Notes under the pieces: model-generated
Database searches by the model: none
What the model was told of the DNA's origin: nothing
What the model saw: the letters and a program-made list of their open reading frames with translations, nothing else
Translations under genes and position numbers: made by a program
Assembly: GCA_965220315.1 (NCBI GenBank)
Contig: CBDCPP010000001.1
Location: forward strand, 186,001 to 250,000
Length of the DNA: 64,000 nucleotides
From: JAPOXK01 sp965220315
Lineage (GTDB): Bacteria; Chloroflexota; Dehalococcoidia; Bin125
Reading direction: 5' to 3'
Part shown: piece after piece, positions 42,194-50,946 of the stretch
Position numbering within the stretch: position 1 is the first letter of the stretch
Layout of the letters: each line of letters starts with the position of its first letter

Positions 42194-42676
42194 ATGCCGT
42201 TCGTTACTGGCGTCGACACCACCGCGCTCACGGTTAGCGATCTAGATCGAGCCTTGGGCTTCTACCGCGATCTCTTGGGGATGGAGGTGGTGGAGACGAA
42301 GGGCGCCGGCGCGGGCTGGGACGCGGAGGAGCAGGCCCGTTGGGACGCCTACCACGAGAAGGTCTGCGGTATTCCGGGCGCGAAGATCAAGGTCGCGTTT
42401 CTGCAGGCGCAGGACGGCTCTAAGCTGGAGCTGATCGAATACGTGAAGCCCAAGCGTCCACCGGGCCCCAAACGGCCGTTCTCCGACCCGGGCGTTTCGA
42501 TCGTCCCATTCGCGCTGCGAGACAGCGTCGCGGTGGTCGAGAAGTTGCGTGCGGCGGGCGTCGATGTGGTGGCGGATCCGCAGCACTATGTCCTAGACGG
42601 AGTGGAGAGCTGTACGACCTATCTCTACGATCCCGACGGCAACCACCTCTGCTTTTTCGAGATCGTTGGAGCCTAG
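42194..42676 (+). CDS. VOC family protein (glyoxalase/dioxygenase fold)
   Basis: A 160-residue single-VOC-domain protein. The opening DTTALTVSDLDRALGFYRDLLGMEVVE and the closing YDPDGNHLCFFEIVG are diagnostic, and the ELIEY strand carries a likely metal ligand, E. The ATG at 42194 has GGAGG 7 nt upstream. Methylmalonyl-CoA epimerase, lactoylglutathione lyase and dioxygenase relatives are all possible. It converges with the alcohol dehydrogenase gene. Confidence 0.9.
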   Translation: MPFVTGVDTTALTVSDLDRALGFYRDLLGMEVVETKGAGAGWDAEEQARWDAYHEKVCGIPGAKIKVAFLQAQDGSKLELIEYVKPKRPPGPKRPFSDPGVSIVPFALRDSVAVVEKLRAAGVDVVADPQHYVLDGVESCTTYLYDPDGNHLCFFEIVGA

Positions 42677-42705
42677 ATAGCGGATCGCGAGCCCGTGCGC
42701 GGTTG

Positions 42706-43722
42706 CTAGGGCACCAATACGGCGCGTCCGGTGACGCGTCCCGCACGCAGGTCGTCGAGTGCGACGTTGACGTCGTCCAGCGGGTAGCGTGCCACTTGGC
42801 TCTCGATGCGACCGGATCGCGCCAGTGCGACTACTCCATCCAAATCGGCGCGGGTGCCCGCGTAAATGGTCGTCAGCACCGCCTCGGGCGCTTGCGTGTA
42901 GAAGCCGAACGGGACCGTGCCGCCGGCCAGCCCCAGCATCGCGACGATGCCGCGCTGTCGCACGATCTGGGTGGCGAGTTGGAGGCTTTCGTCCGTGCCG
43001 ACGAAGTCGAGTACGGCATGTGCGCCTTCGCCGGCGGTCAGCTCCTTGATACGGCCCGCCGTGCCGGCGCCGGGTTCCAGCGTTTCGGCCGCGCCGAGGT
43101 CCCGGGCGCGCTGGAGCTGCTCCGCCCGTCGATCGACGGCGATGATACGGGCGCCGCTGAGCGTGCGCGCGATCTGCACTGCCATCTGTCCCAGGCCGCC
43201 CACGCCGATGATCACGATCGAGGCGCCGCCCAAGAGGTAGGGGCGCACGCGCCGTACCGCCGCATAGGATGAGATGCCGGCGTCGCCCAGCGGAGCGGAT
43301 TCGATCGGGTCAAGCTTTCCCAGCGGGACCAGGTGCCGCGGATGGGGCACCAGCACGTACTCCGCGAAGCCGCCGTCCATCGTGCTGCCTGCCTCTTTAC
43401 CGCGCGGGCAGATCTGCTCGTGTCCAGTGGTGCACCACTCGCAGGCGCCGCATCCCCACCCCACCATCACCGCCACGGCGTCGCCGGGAGTGAGACCGCT
43501 GGCTCGCGGTCCGGGCTTTTCGATCCAGCCGGCGATCTCATGCCCCATGGTCACCGGCAGCGAGACGTACGCGGATAGCTCGCCGTCGATGACGTAGAGG
43601 TCAGAGCGACAGATGCCGGCGCCGGCCACGCGCACCAGGACCTCGTCCGCCTGCGGCTCGGGGATGGGCACGTCCTCGAGCCGCAAGGGCTCGCGATAGC
43701 TGTAAAGGCGTGCCGCTTTCAG
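42706..43722 (-). CDS. zinc-dependent alcohol dehydrogenase, probable CTG start
   Basis: A 338-residue medium-chain Zn dehydrogenase: catalytic zinc residues C (GICRSD) and GHE, structural zinc block CGACEWCTTGHEQIC, and Rossmann motif GVGGLG. A reading from the first ATG/GTG/TTG-type codon (TTG at 43686) would lose the conserved first strand. In frame 12 codons upstream is a CTG that gives LKAARLYSYREPLRLEDVP, the expected family N-terminus. GGGGAGGA lies about 6 nt before it, and it overlaps the upstream TGA as CTGA, the exact analogue of ATGA coupling. Last gene of the long operon from 53697; it probably oxidises an alcohol made by its partners. Confidence 0.9.
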   Translation of the reverse strand: MKAARLYSYREPLRLEDVPIPEPQADEVLVRVAGAGICRSDLYVIDGELSAYVSLPVTMGHEIAGWIEKPGPRASGLTPGDAVAVMVGWGCGACEWCTTGHEQICPRGKEAGSTMDGGFAEYVLVPHPRHLVPLGKLDPIESAPLGDAGISSYAAVRRVRPYLLGGASIVIIGVGGLGQMAVQIARTLSGARIIAVDRRAEQLQRARDLGAAETLEPGAGTAGRIKELTAGEGAHAVLDFVGTDESLQLATQIVRQRGIVAMLGLAGGTVPFGFYTQAPEAVLTTIYAGTRADLDGVVALARSGRIESQVARYPLDDVNVALDDLRAGRVTGRAVLVP

Positions 43723-44192
43723 TGGTTTTCCTCCCCTGCTGCGATCCCGTGGCCGGACTCCAGGCCGATCTGGCGCAGGAAGGTGTAAACATCTGGGTAG
43801 ATCGTCTCCCGCACGATCTTGCCGGCGGAGTTTAGCTCGAACACGTCCGCCTCCACGAAATCGAACCGCTTCCCTACGACCTCAGGCGGCATCCCTTCGG
43901 CTGGCGCGATCATTGTGCCTCGGATCCGAAGCTCGGCGACCGCGAAGTGGTCGCCACTGAAGCAGCTACGGATCGCTCCTTCCAGCCGTCCCCATTGATG
44001 ACAGTATTTGAACACCGCAAGGATCGCCTCTTTACCGCGGGCGGGCTCGGTGAGCAGGGGGTCCTCGTAGACCGCCTCATCCGCGAAGAAGACCATGGCC
44101 TTCTCCCAGTCGCTCGCCCAGAAAGCCTCAAGCATTTGGCGAATGTTGGTGCTGTGGTCGCTCACGACAGCGTCCCTCATGTCCTCGATCAA
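43719..44192 (-). CDS. SnoaL-like/NTF2-fold protein
   Basis: A 157-residue protein of the NTF2/SnoaL fold: RQMLEAFWASDWEKAMVFFADEAVYEDPLL (helix plus cone entrance), RGKEAILAVFKYC, and the closing strand DVFELNSAGKIVRETIYPDVY. These small proteins are isomerases, hydratases or binding subunits. It ends inside the start of the alcohol dehydrogenase gene (CTGA) and begins 4 nt after the gene at 44197, so it is cotranscribed with both. Confidence 0.85.
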   Translation of the reverse strand: MIEDMRDAVVSDHSTNIRQMLEAFWASDWEKAMVFFADEAVYEDPLLTEPARGKEAILAVFKYCHQWGRLEGAIRSCFSGDHFAVAELRIRGTMIAPAEGMPPEVVGKRFDFVEADVFELNSAGKIVRETIYPDVYTFLRQIGLESGHGIAAGEENH

Positions 44193-44196
44193 GAGT

Positions 44197-45453
44197 CTAG
44201 GCTGGCAGCCCTTCGATCCACACCCGGTAGTGCTCCACTTCGTCGGTGGTCCGTGTACGCCACTGGTGCGTCACCTCGGCGGCGTGGGCGGCGGCGGCGG
44301 CACCGTCCAGTTCGCCCGCCATGATCCGTTTCCCCAGCGGCGCCATCCCTTCGAAGTGGAAGTAGACCGGCATCAGGTCGGGCAGGTACAGCGTCGCCGG
44401 GCCACGGACGAACCCGTCCCACAGCTTGCGGTACTCCGGGTGTGCGATCCGTTCACCTCCACTCCAATCCGCGTTCGCGGGCAGAAGACGGAGTTCCTCC
44501 CAGAGACGATCCAGCTGCTCCGTGCCATGCAGGAAGCGGAGAAACCGCGCGGCTTCCTCCTGATGATCGCTGCTGCTGGCGATACCGAGCCCCTGCGTGT
44601 CGATGATGGGCAGGCCCGCGAGCGCGCCACGGCCCGCGACCGGCGCCACGGCAACGATCACATCGTCGCCGAGAGCACGCTCGCAAGCGGGGAACATCGG
44701 GCCTGAGGCCAATGTGAAGGCCCCCTGTCCTTTGCTGAATCGACTCACTGCCTCCCAGAGGTTGATCGTCGGTGCGTCGGCGTTGATATAGCCGGCGTCC
44801 CAGGCCGTCTTGAGCATGTCCCAGTGGGCGTAGTGGGGCTGATCGCGCCAGTCGAGCCCTCCGAGGAACAGTTGCACAGCGTCTTGCGGCCTGTCGAAGT
44901 GTTGTACAAGAAAGTGGGTAAGCCACCAAACGCTGAAATCCCCCTCGAGATCACCGGTTTCGATGGGGATGTGGCCTGCGGCTTTGACCTGCTCGCACTG
45001 CGCTAGTAGATCGTCCCAAGTTCGCGGGGGGATTGCGTCCGCGTCGACCCCCGACTGGATGAGGATGCGCCGGTTGGCCAGCCATACAACGGGAATCAGG
45101 TACCAGCCCACCCGAAACGTCTGGCCCCGGTAGGTACTCAGTGGCGTGCTCCCCATCCGCTCAAGCTCGTTGGCGGGGATGAGCGGCTCTAGCGGAGCGA
45201 TGTAGCCGCGCCAGGCGTTTTCGATGTGGTAGCTGCCGTTCCAGAAGTACTGGAGGTCGGGCGGCTGCCGCGCCGCGGCCGCTTTGCTGAAGCGATCCAC
45301 GACCTCCCAGCCCTCTTCGAGCTCCGCGTTCACGCGGACGCCGGGGGTTGCGATTTGGAAAGCTTCGATCGTTTTGTGCAACCAGCGGCCGAGGCCCGGA
45401 GCTTCGTCTTCGCCCCACCACCAGAGGCGAAGCGTTGTCGCTGGTGGCGCCAC
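44197..45453 (-). CDS. solute-binding protein family 1-like, without signal peptide
   Basis: A 418-residue protein that reads as an extracellular solute-binding protein family 1 (sugar ABC type): LRLWWWGEDEAPG at the start, NRRILIQSGVDADAIPPRTWDDLLAQCEQV, and DTQGLGIASSSDHQEEAARFLRFLHG. No signal peptide or lipobox exists in this frame, even upstream to 45519. The start taken is the GTG at 45453, one base after the TGA of the SRPBCC gene. No sugar-type permease is near. It may be a cytoplasmic binding or chaperone-like protein derived from an SBP, or exported by an unknown route. Confidence 0.82.
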   Translation of the reverse strand: MAPPATTLRLWWWGEDEAPGLGRWLHKTIEAFQIATPGVRVNAELEEGWEVVDRFSKAAAARQPPDLQYFWNGSYHIENAWRGYIAPLEPLIPANELERMGSTPLSTYRGQTFRVGWYLIPVVWLANRRILIQSGVDADAIPPRTWDDLLAQCEQVKAAGHIPIETGDLEGDFSVWWLTHFLVQHFDRPQDAVQLFLGGLDWRDQPHYAHWDMLKTAWDAGYINADAPTINLWEAVSRFSKGQGAFTLASGPMFPACERALGDDVIVAVAPVAGRGALAGLPIIDTQGLGIASSSDHQEEAARFLRFLHGTEQLDRLWEELRLLPANADWSGGERIAHPEYRKLWDGFVRGPATLYLPDLMPVYFHFEGMAPLGKRIMAGELDGAAAAAHAAEVTHQWRTRTTDEVEHYRVWIEGLPA

Positions 45454-45454
45454 G

Positions 45455-45910
45455 TCAGAGATTCGGAGCAGGCGCGCCTGCTGGCTGCAGGGCAGCGCGC
45501 ACATTGGCGACGAAGGCATCGATATCGCGGTTCATGCGAGACTTGAAATAGCGGTTGAGCAGCTGACGGGCCGGACCCTGCGCCCTGATCGTGCCTTGAT
45601 AGGTAACTTCCGTGCGATCCGGCGCACGCGCGCGCACATCGATCGTCCCACTCGCGATCAGGTCATCCGATTCACCGGTCCAAGCCGCATGCGCCGGTTC
45701 TTCTAGTGCGGTCGTCCGGGTGCGCACCACGAAGCGCTTGTGGATGAAGCCGATCTTCGTCTCCATCCGCCAATCCGCCTCGGTCGGTGAGAGAAGATCG
45801 ACCCCCGTGCAACCCGGCAAGCAGGGGCCAAGGCGCTCTAAGTCACTGAGGAAGGCCCAGACTGTGGCGGAGGGGGCCTGCACTTCGAAGGTGCGCTGAG
45901 CGGTAGGCAC
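45455..45910 (-). CDS. SRPBCC family protein (CoxG-like)
   Basis: A 151-residue START/Bet v1-fold protein close to CO dehydrogenase subunit G: FEVQAPSATVWAFLSDLERLGPCLPGC at the start is the CoxG signature, and the C-terminal helix is SRMNRDIDAFVANVRAAL. CoxG-type proteins tether molybdenum hydroxylases to the membrane or bind hydrophobic ligands. No cox genes are here, so ligand binding for the neighbouring oxidoreductase is more likely. Cotranscribed (4 nt after the FAD oxidoreductase). Confidence 0.85.
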   Translation of the reverse strand: MPTAQRTFEVQAPSATVWAFLSDLERLGPCLPGCTGVDLLSPTEADWRMETKIGFIHKRFVVRTRTTALEEPAHAAWTGESDDLIASGTIDVRARAPDRTEVTYQGTIRAQGPARQLLNRYFKSRMNRDIDAFVANVRAALQPAGAPAPNL

Positions 45911-45914
45911 GTAA

Positions 45915-47480
45915 CTAGTCGTCCTTCACCTTCCCCAGGTCTCGCAGGATCTCTTGTGCCGTGTTGTGCCCTGGGAGGCCTGTAATCGCCGGGCCTGGAT
46001 GGGTACCGGCGCCCGTCAGATAGAGTCCGCCGATCGGGGTACGGTAGTTCGAGAGTTCTGGCAGCGGCCGGAAGCCGAAGACTTGGTGCGGCACCATATC
46101 GATGTGGAAGTTATTACCCTTCGGAATCCCGACGATCTGCTCCCAGTCCTTTGGAGTGCGCGCCGCCCAGCCGAGCAGCTTGTCCTTGAGGTTGGGCGCG
46201 TATGCGCAGTAGGTGTCGAACATGCGCATCGCGGCTTCCTCCTTGGCGTCATCCCAGTCGCGCTGATCGGCGAGCTCATAAGGCACCCAGCAGTGCAGGC
46301 CCAGTGCGTGCTGTCCCGGCGGCGCCATACTCGGGTCGAGCCCCGTCGAGAATGTGCACCAGATCCAAGGGTGCGTTGGGATCTCGCGGCGCCGGATCTC
46401 CGCCCACATGGCGTCCGCATAGTCGACGCTGGGCGTGATCATCGCGGCGGGAATGCGGAACTCGGGTCGGCTGCCGTCGTCGCCTACGGACGAGAACTGC
46501 GGCGGCGCGGAGAGCGCGTAGTAGGCTTTGATGACGGCTGTGTTGTCGTTCTGTAGATGGCGGACGCGGTGCAAGAAATCATGGTCCAAATGCTCCTGCA
46601 CGATCATTTCTAAGAACACCGTTTGCGGTGCGATCGCCGTGACGACACCCTTCCGCGCCTCGATTCGCTCGCCGGTCTCGAGCCGTACGCCGCGGGCGCG
46701 ACCGCCCTGTACGAGAATTTCAGCGACGGCGGCTTCAGGCTGAATCCGCCCTCCGTAAGACTCCAAGGCGCGCGCGACAGCTGCGGAGATCTGCCCGACG
46801 CCTCCCCGTGGCCGGTAGACGCCTCCGTAGTGGCTCATGACGAGTTCGGTCATCGCGAGCGCCGAGCCCGGTTGGTCCAGCGAGCTTTTGGTTTGGAGCG
46901 CCATGAAGGCGCCGAGCCCCTGCATCTGCGTGGACTCGAACGTTTCGTAGATGTACTGCCGAGCGGGCATCATCATGACGCGCAGCAGTTCCTCGACCTC
47001 TGGCGAGTCCTCCATGAGCGAGGCCATTGCGGCGAACGAGGGCGGCGCCCCGGTATTAATAGGATCAAGCATCTCGAAGGCTTGCGCCCAGAACTCTACC
47101 CAGGTTACGTAGCGCTCGGCGTCGCGGGGTGAGATGGCGGCGATCTCTTCGGCCGTCCGGTGCAGGTCGCGCCAGAAGAAGATGCGGTGGCCGTCGGGGA
47201 ACGGCATGAGGAACATGGGCTCAACTGTCAGCAGCTCGAGGCCGTTCTTCTCGAGCTCGAGGTCCTGAAAGAATGGCTGCTCCCGAATTCCCAGTAAGTC
47301 GAAGGCGCCAGGATTGAAGGTGAAGCCGGGGAACTCAGGGATGATCGGCTCGCTTGTTCCACAGCCGCCCAAGACATCGCGGCGTTCCAGTACGAGAACG
47401 TCCTCGCCCGCTTTGCTCAGATAGGCGCCACAGGTGAGGCCGTTGTGGCCCCCGCCAACGACGATCCAGTCCGCAGTCAT
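45915..47480 (-). CDS. phytoene desaturase-like FAD-dependent oxidoreductase
   Basis: A 521-residue NAD(P)/FAD oxidoreductase. The dinucleotide motif VVGGGHNGLTCGAYL is at about 7-21, the ribose-binding E of LVLERRDVLGGCG follows, and the closing FAD block GLYLTGAGTHPGPAITGLPGHNTA is typical of the CrtI-related/RetSat group. No other carotenoid genes are present, so it probably oxidises another hydrophobic substrate imported or modified by this operon. 36 nt after the cupin gene and 4 nt before the CoxG-like gene. Confidence 0.92.
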   Translation of the reverse strand: MTADWIVVGGGHNGLTCGAYLSKAGEDVLVLERRDVLGGCGTSEPIIPEFPGFTFNPGAFDLLGIREQPFFQDLELEKNGLELLTVEPMFLMPFPDGHRIFFWRDLHRTAEEIAAISPRDAERYVTWVEFWAQAFEMLDPINTGAPPSFAAMASLMEDSPEVEELLRVMMMPARQYIYETFESTQMQGLGAFMALQTKSSLDQPGSALAMTELVMSHYGGVYRPRGGVGQISAAVARALESYGGRIQPEAAVAEILVQGGRARGVRLETGERIEARKGVVTAIAPQTVFLEMIVQEHLDHDFLHRVRHLQNDNTAVIKAYYALSAPPQFSSVGDDGSRPEFRIPAAMITPSVDYADAMWAEIRRREIPTHPWIWCTFSTGLDPSMAPPGQHALGLHCWVPYELADQRDWDDAKEEAAMRMFDTYCAYAPNLKDKLLGWAARTPKDWEQIVGIPKGNNFHIDMVPHQVFGFRPLPELSNYRTPIGGLYLTGAGTHPGPAITGLPGHNTAQEILRDLGKVKDD

Positions 47481-47516
47481 TCTGCTGTCCCGTTCCCGTT
47501 CTAGGTGCGCCTGCCG

Positions 47517-47975
47517 CTAGGGCAGGGCGTACTCCGTGTAGACGACGGTGCACTCGTGGTCTCCGAGGAAGCGGACGGGGAATGGTTTGTCCTGTTCCTT
47601 GGGGTCGGTGAGGAACAGCATGCTGTCGCCCGCCTTGGCTATGTAGCGCCGCCCGTTGTATTCGACATGTAGCTCACCGCTTGTGATCACCTTGCGTTCT
47701 GACAGGCCTGCCTCTACGAAATCGTAGTCCATGATGTTGCCGGTTTTGTTGACGTGCCAATAGCCGAGGTCACTGACTGTGCCTTCGCAGGGCACAGTGG
47801 CGTAGGGACTGCTGAAGCCCGTGGAATCATCGAACTCTTCCCAGGCGACGCCGCCGGCGGCGGCTGGGATAGCGGCTGGTTTCTCTTCCGACACGGAGTC
47901 ATCTGCGCTATCGGCGATGACGCGGAAGTGATTCGGGTCTTCGTGGCTGAGCTGGATCAGCATGAGCCTGTGCAT
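47517..47975 (-). CDS. cupin-fold protein (EutQ-like)
   Basis: A 152-residue protein whose C-terminal half is a small cupin barrel: DYDFVEAGLSERKVITSGELHVEYNGRRYIAKAGDSMLF is the two-motif core, with the glycine-rich turns of EutQ/DUF861-like cupins. The N-terminal 50 residues are unrecognised. The ATG at 47975 has GGAGA 5 nt upstream. It begins 52 nt after the ATPase gene of the upstream transporter on the same strand and could modify or bind the imported compound. Confidence 0.75.
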   Translation of the reverse strand: MHRLMLIQLSHEDPNHFRVIADSADDSVSEEKPAAIPAAAGGVAWEEFDDSTGFSSPYATVPCEGTVSDLGYWHVNKTGNIMDYDFVEAGLSERKVITSGELHVEYNGRRYIAKAGDSMLFLTDPKEQDKPFPVRFLGDHECTVVYTEYALP

Positions 47976-48027
47976 TGTGCTCTCCGATCTTTTGCGTACG
48001 GTCTCACTGGATCGATCTGTTCGCGTA

Positions 48028-49068
48028 TTACGAACCCGCCGTTGGGTCGGTGGATGGGGCGATGTTAAAGCAGGCTGTGTCGTGCTCGGGCTTCTGTAAC
48101 TCCGTCGGTGGCACCTCCGTCCAGCAGCGATCGATCACGCGGAAGCAGCGACTAGCGAAGCGGCACTGCCGTGGCGGATCGATCGGACTCAAGGCTTCCC
48201 CTTCAAGGCTGATGCGATCCCGATGCTGTCCGCGGGTTTGGGGACGCGGAATCGCGGATAGCAAAGCTTGCGTGTAGGGGTGGAGCGGATTTCCAAAGAG
48301 TTCGTCCCGGCTCGCCGTCTCGACCAGCTTGCCGAGGTACATTACTCCAACCCGATCCGAGATGTGCCGTACGACCGCCAGATCATGGCTGATGAAGAGG
48401 TAAGTGAGGTTGAGTTCCTGCTGAAGATCATGGAGGAGATTCAAGACCTGACTTTGGATCGAAACGTCGAGCGCGCTGACCGGCTCGTCCAGGATGAGGA
48501 ACTCGGGATTGGCGGCCAGCGCGCGCGCGATCGCGACGCGCTGGCGTTGGCCGCCGCTGAGTTCGTGAGGATAGCGAGCGGCATAGGATTGAGCGAGCCC
48601 GACCATCTCCAAGACTTCCTGTGTACGGCGGCGTCGGTCGGCACGGCCGAGTCGAAGGCGCTGCATACCTTCCGAGACGATCGGGCCGACCTTCATCCGT
48701 GGGTTTAATGAGGAGAATGGGTCCTGGAAGACGATCTGCATCCGCTGCCGCAGCTGCCCAAGATGGTGGCGACCAGCGCTTAGGACGGCCTCGCCGTCAA
48801 AGAGGACGCTGCCCGCATCCGCAGGCTGCAGGCGAACGATCAGCTGCGCGAGCGTACTCTTCCCGCAGCCGGTTTCACCGACGATGCTGAACGTTTCGCC
48901 CCGCCGGATCGCGAAGCTTACTTCGTCGACGGCGCTGAGCCAGCTGGTAGTGCGGCCCAGAATGTCGCGCTGCACCGGGAAGCGCTTGCTGAGGTGGTGG
49001 ACCTCGATCAGCGGCGGCGCTTCAGGAGCGGAAGGGCTGCGGGTTCCAGCAGCGGAGGTATTGTTCAT
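48028..49068 (-). CDS. oligopeptide-type ABC transporter ATP-binding protein (F-type), canonical
   Basis: A 346-residue OppF/DppF-type ATPase with every motif intact: Walker A GETGCGKS (64-71), Q-loop IVFQDP, signature LSGGQRQR, Walker B LILDEPVSALD, H-loop ISHDL, and C-terminal cysteine block CRFASRCFRVIDRC. It overlaps the D-type gene by 47 nt, so its true start may be somewhat further in. It serves as the canonical reference for the degenerate pair at 32110-34114. Confidence 0.94.
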   Translation of the reverse strand: MNNTSAAGTRSPSAPEAPPLIEVHHLSKRFPVQRDILGRTTSWLSAVDEVSFAIRRGETFSIVGETGCGKSTLAQLIVRLQPADAGSVLFDGEAVLSAGRHHLGQLRQRMQIVFQDPFSSLNPRMKVGPIVSEGMQRLRLGRADRRRRTQEVLEMVGLAQSYAARYPHELSGGQRQRVAIARALAANPEFLILDEPVSALDVSIQSQVLNLLHDLQQELNLTYLFISHDLAVVRHISDRVGVMYLGKLVETASRDELFGNPLHPYTQALLSAIPRPQTRGQHRDRISLEGEALSPIDPPRQCRFASRCFRVIDRCWTEVPPTELQKPEHDTACFNIAPSTDPTAGS

Positions 49069-50017
49069 CCGCGAGTTTCTCCAGTTGGGGGCGCTCGTTC
49101 CAGCAGCGGTCCCTAGCGTATGGGCAGCGGGGGGCGAAGCGGCACGCCGGCGGTAAGTTCCGCAGCTCTGGGACGCGCCCTTCGATTACATGGAGGCGGG
49201 CTTCGGTTTCGCCGGTATCGTGCGCGAGACCCGGGATGCAGCGGAGCAGGCCCTGGGTATAGGGGTGGCGAGGTGCGACGAAGAGGGTAGTCGTGGGCAT
49301 GATCTCAACGACTTCACCCGCGTACATGACGGCGACGCGTTCGGCTACCTGCCCGACCACGGCGAGGTCGTGACTGATGAGTAGCACGCTCATTTTCGAG
49401 CGCTGGCGGAGGTCGTCGATGAGATCGAGGATCTGGGCCTGGATAGTGACATCCAGGGCTGTAGTGGGTTCGTCCGCGATGAGAAGCCGCGGCTCAAGGA
49501 TGAGTGCGATCGCGATCATGACGCGCTGCCGCATGCCGCCGGAAAGCTGGTGAGGGTAATCGTTCAGACGTTGCGCGGGGTCGGGAATGCCAACGTGGTC
49601 CAGGATGTCGATGGCGCGTTCGCGGGCCTCGTGGCGGCCGATCTTGTGGTGGGCGCGCACGGTTTCCGTCAATTGGTGGCCAATCGTAAAAACCGGGTCA
49701 AGGCTGGTCATTGGTTCCTGGAAGATCATCGAGATCGAGGGGCCGCGCACGCGTCGCATGTCGGCCTCCGGAAGGGCGAGGAGGTTGCGGTCCGCGAGCT
49801 GAACGGTGCCTGTGGCACGGGAACCCGGCTCGGGCAGGAGACGCATGATCGCGAGGGCGGTCATCGTCTTGCCGCACCCGCTTTCCCCCACGAGACCTAG
49901 GATCTCTCCGGCCGCGACCGAGAGGGAGACGCCGTCCACGGGGCGAACCCCCCCGTCTTCGGTGGCGAGGTCGACGGTGAGATCAACGATGCGGAGGAGT
50001 GTCGCGTCGGCGGTCAT
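49022..50017 (-). CDS. oligopeptide-type ABC transporter ATP-binding protein (D-type), canonical
   Basis: A 331-residue OppD/DppD-type ATPase: Walker A GESGCGKT (44-51), Q-loop MIFQEP, signature LSGGMRQR, Walker B LLIADEPTTALD, H-loop ISHDL, C-terminal block CRFAPRCPYARDRC. All catalytic elements are intact. The ATG at 50017 overlaps the permease stop by 4 nt (ATGA); a frame extending to 50125 is inside the permease gene and not real. Confidence 0.94.
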   Translation of the reverse strand: MTADATLLRIVDLTVDLATEDGGVRPVDGVSLSVAAGEILGLVGESGCGKTMTALAIMRLLPEPGSRATGTVQLADRNLLALPEADMRRVRGPSISMIFQEPMTSLDPVFTIGHQLTETVRAHHKIGRHEARERAIDILDHVGIPDPAQRLNDYPHQLSGGMRQRVMIAIALILEPRLLIADEPTTALDVTIQAQILDLIDDLRQRSKMSVLLISHDLAVVGQVAERVAVMYAGEVVEIMPTTTLFVAPRHPYTQGLLRCIPGLAHDTGETEARLHVIEGRVPELRNLPPACRFAPRCPYARDRCWNERPQLEKLADEQYLRCWNPQPFRS

Positions 50018-50946
50018 CGCACGCCTCGCAGTCTGGGATCGAGGATGTCGCGCAGGCCGTCCCCCAGGGTGTTGAAGCCGATCACCATCAGCACGAGCGA
50101 AACGCCGGGTATCGTAACGACCCAATGATCGCCATTGAGGAGATGCTGTCGGCCTTCAGCCGCCATGAGACCGAGGCTTGGCGTTGGCGGTTGCGTTCCG
50201 AGCCCGAGGAAAGAGAGCGCGCCTTCGAACACGATCACCACCGGGATGTAATAGGTGCCCATGACGATCGTGGCGGCGACGAGGTTCGGCACGAAGTGCC
50301 GCAGGATGATCTTCCAGTCCGGCACGCCCATCGCGCGGGCGGCCTTGACGAAGTCCCGTTCCCGCAGGCTGAGCCCTTCTCCGCGTACGATCCGCGCGAA
50401 GCCAGCCCAGAGGATCAGCGGTACGGAGAGGATCACGACTTCGATCCCTCGGTCGAAGACGCCGGACATAGCCACCGCGAGCAAGATAATGGGGAAGCCC
50501 CAAGTCACGTCGATGACGCCACTGATCACTATGTCGATCCAGCCACCGTAGAAGGCCGCGACGGTGCCCATCACCATTCCGACGATGAGGGTCAGGGCTG
50601 TAATCGCTAACGCCAGCATGATCGATACGCCGATGCCGGCCACGGTGCGCGCGAGGAGATCGCGGCCTAGGGCATCCGTGCCTAGAACGTTCTCATTTGT
50701 GAAGGGCGCCCGGAGGATGGCGCCCGATTCCAAGGTCTGGTCGAGGTAGAGTTCGTGAAACCGATCGAAGCCGAGGATGACGATACCGGCGATGCCGATG
50801 AGCACGAAAACAAGGCTGATACCGCCGCCGACCAGCGCGAGCCGGTTACGCGCCAGCAGGCGCAGGCCAGTGTGTAGCTGATGCCGGCGGGTTTGCTCGG
50901 GCGTTGGCGGCTCGTGCCAGAGGGCGGCGTCTTGGAGGGCGCTCAT
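50014..50946 (-). CDS. oligopeptide-type ABC transporter permease (C-type)
   Basis: A 310-residue DppC/OppC-type permease: TNENVLGTDALGRDLLARTVAGIGVS is the family signature, ERDFVKAARAMGVPDWKIILRHFVPN the EAA loop, with about six membrane segments. It overlaps the B-type permease by 4 nt and the D-type ATPase by 4 nt. Confidence 0.94.
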   Translation of the reverse strand: MSALQDAALWHEPPTPEQTRRHQLHTGLRLLARNRLALVGGGISLVFVLIGIAGIVILGFDRFHELYLDQTLESGAILRAPFTNENVLGTDALGRDLLARTVAGIGVSIMLALAITALTLIVGMVMGTVAAFYGGWIDIVISGVIDVTWGFPIILLAVAMSGVFDRGIEVVILSVPLILWAGFARIVRGEGLSLRERDFVKAARAMGVPDWKIILRHFVPNLVAATIVMGTYYIPVVIVFEGALSFLGLGTQPPTPSLGLMAAEGRQHLLNGDHWVVTIPGVSLVLMVIGFNTLGDGLRDILDPRLRGVR

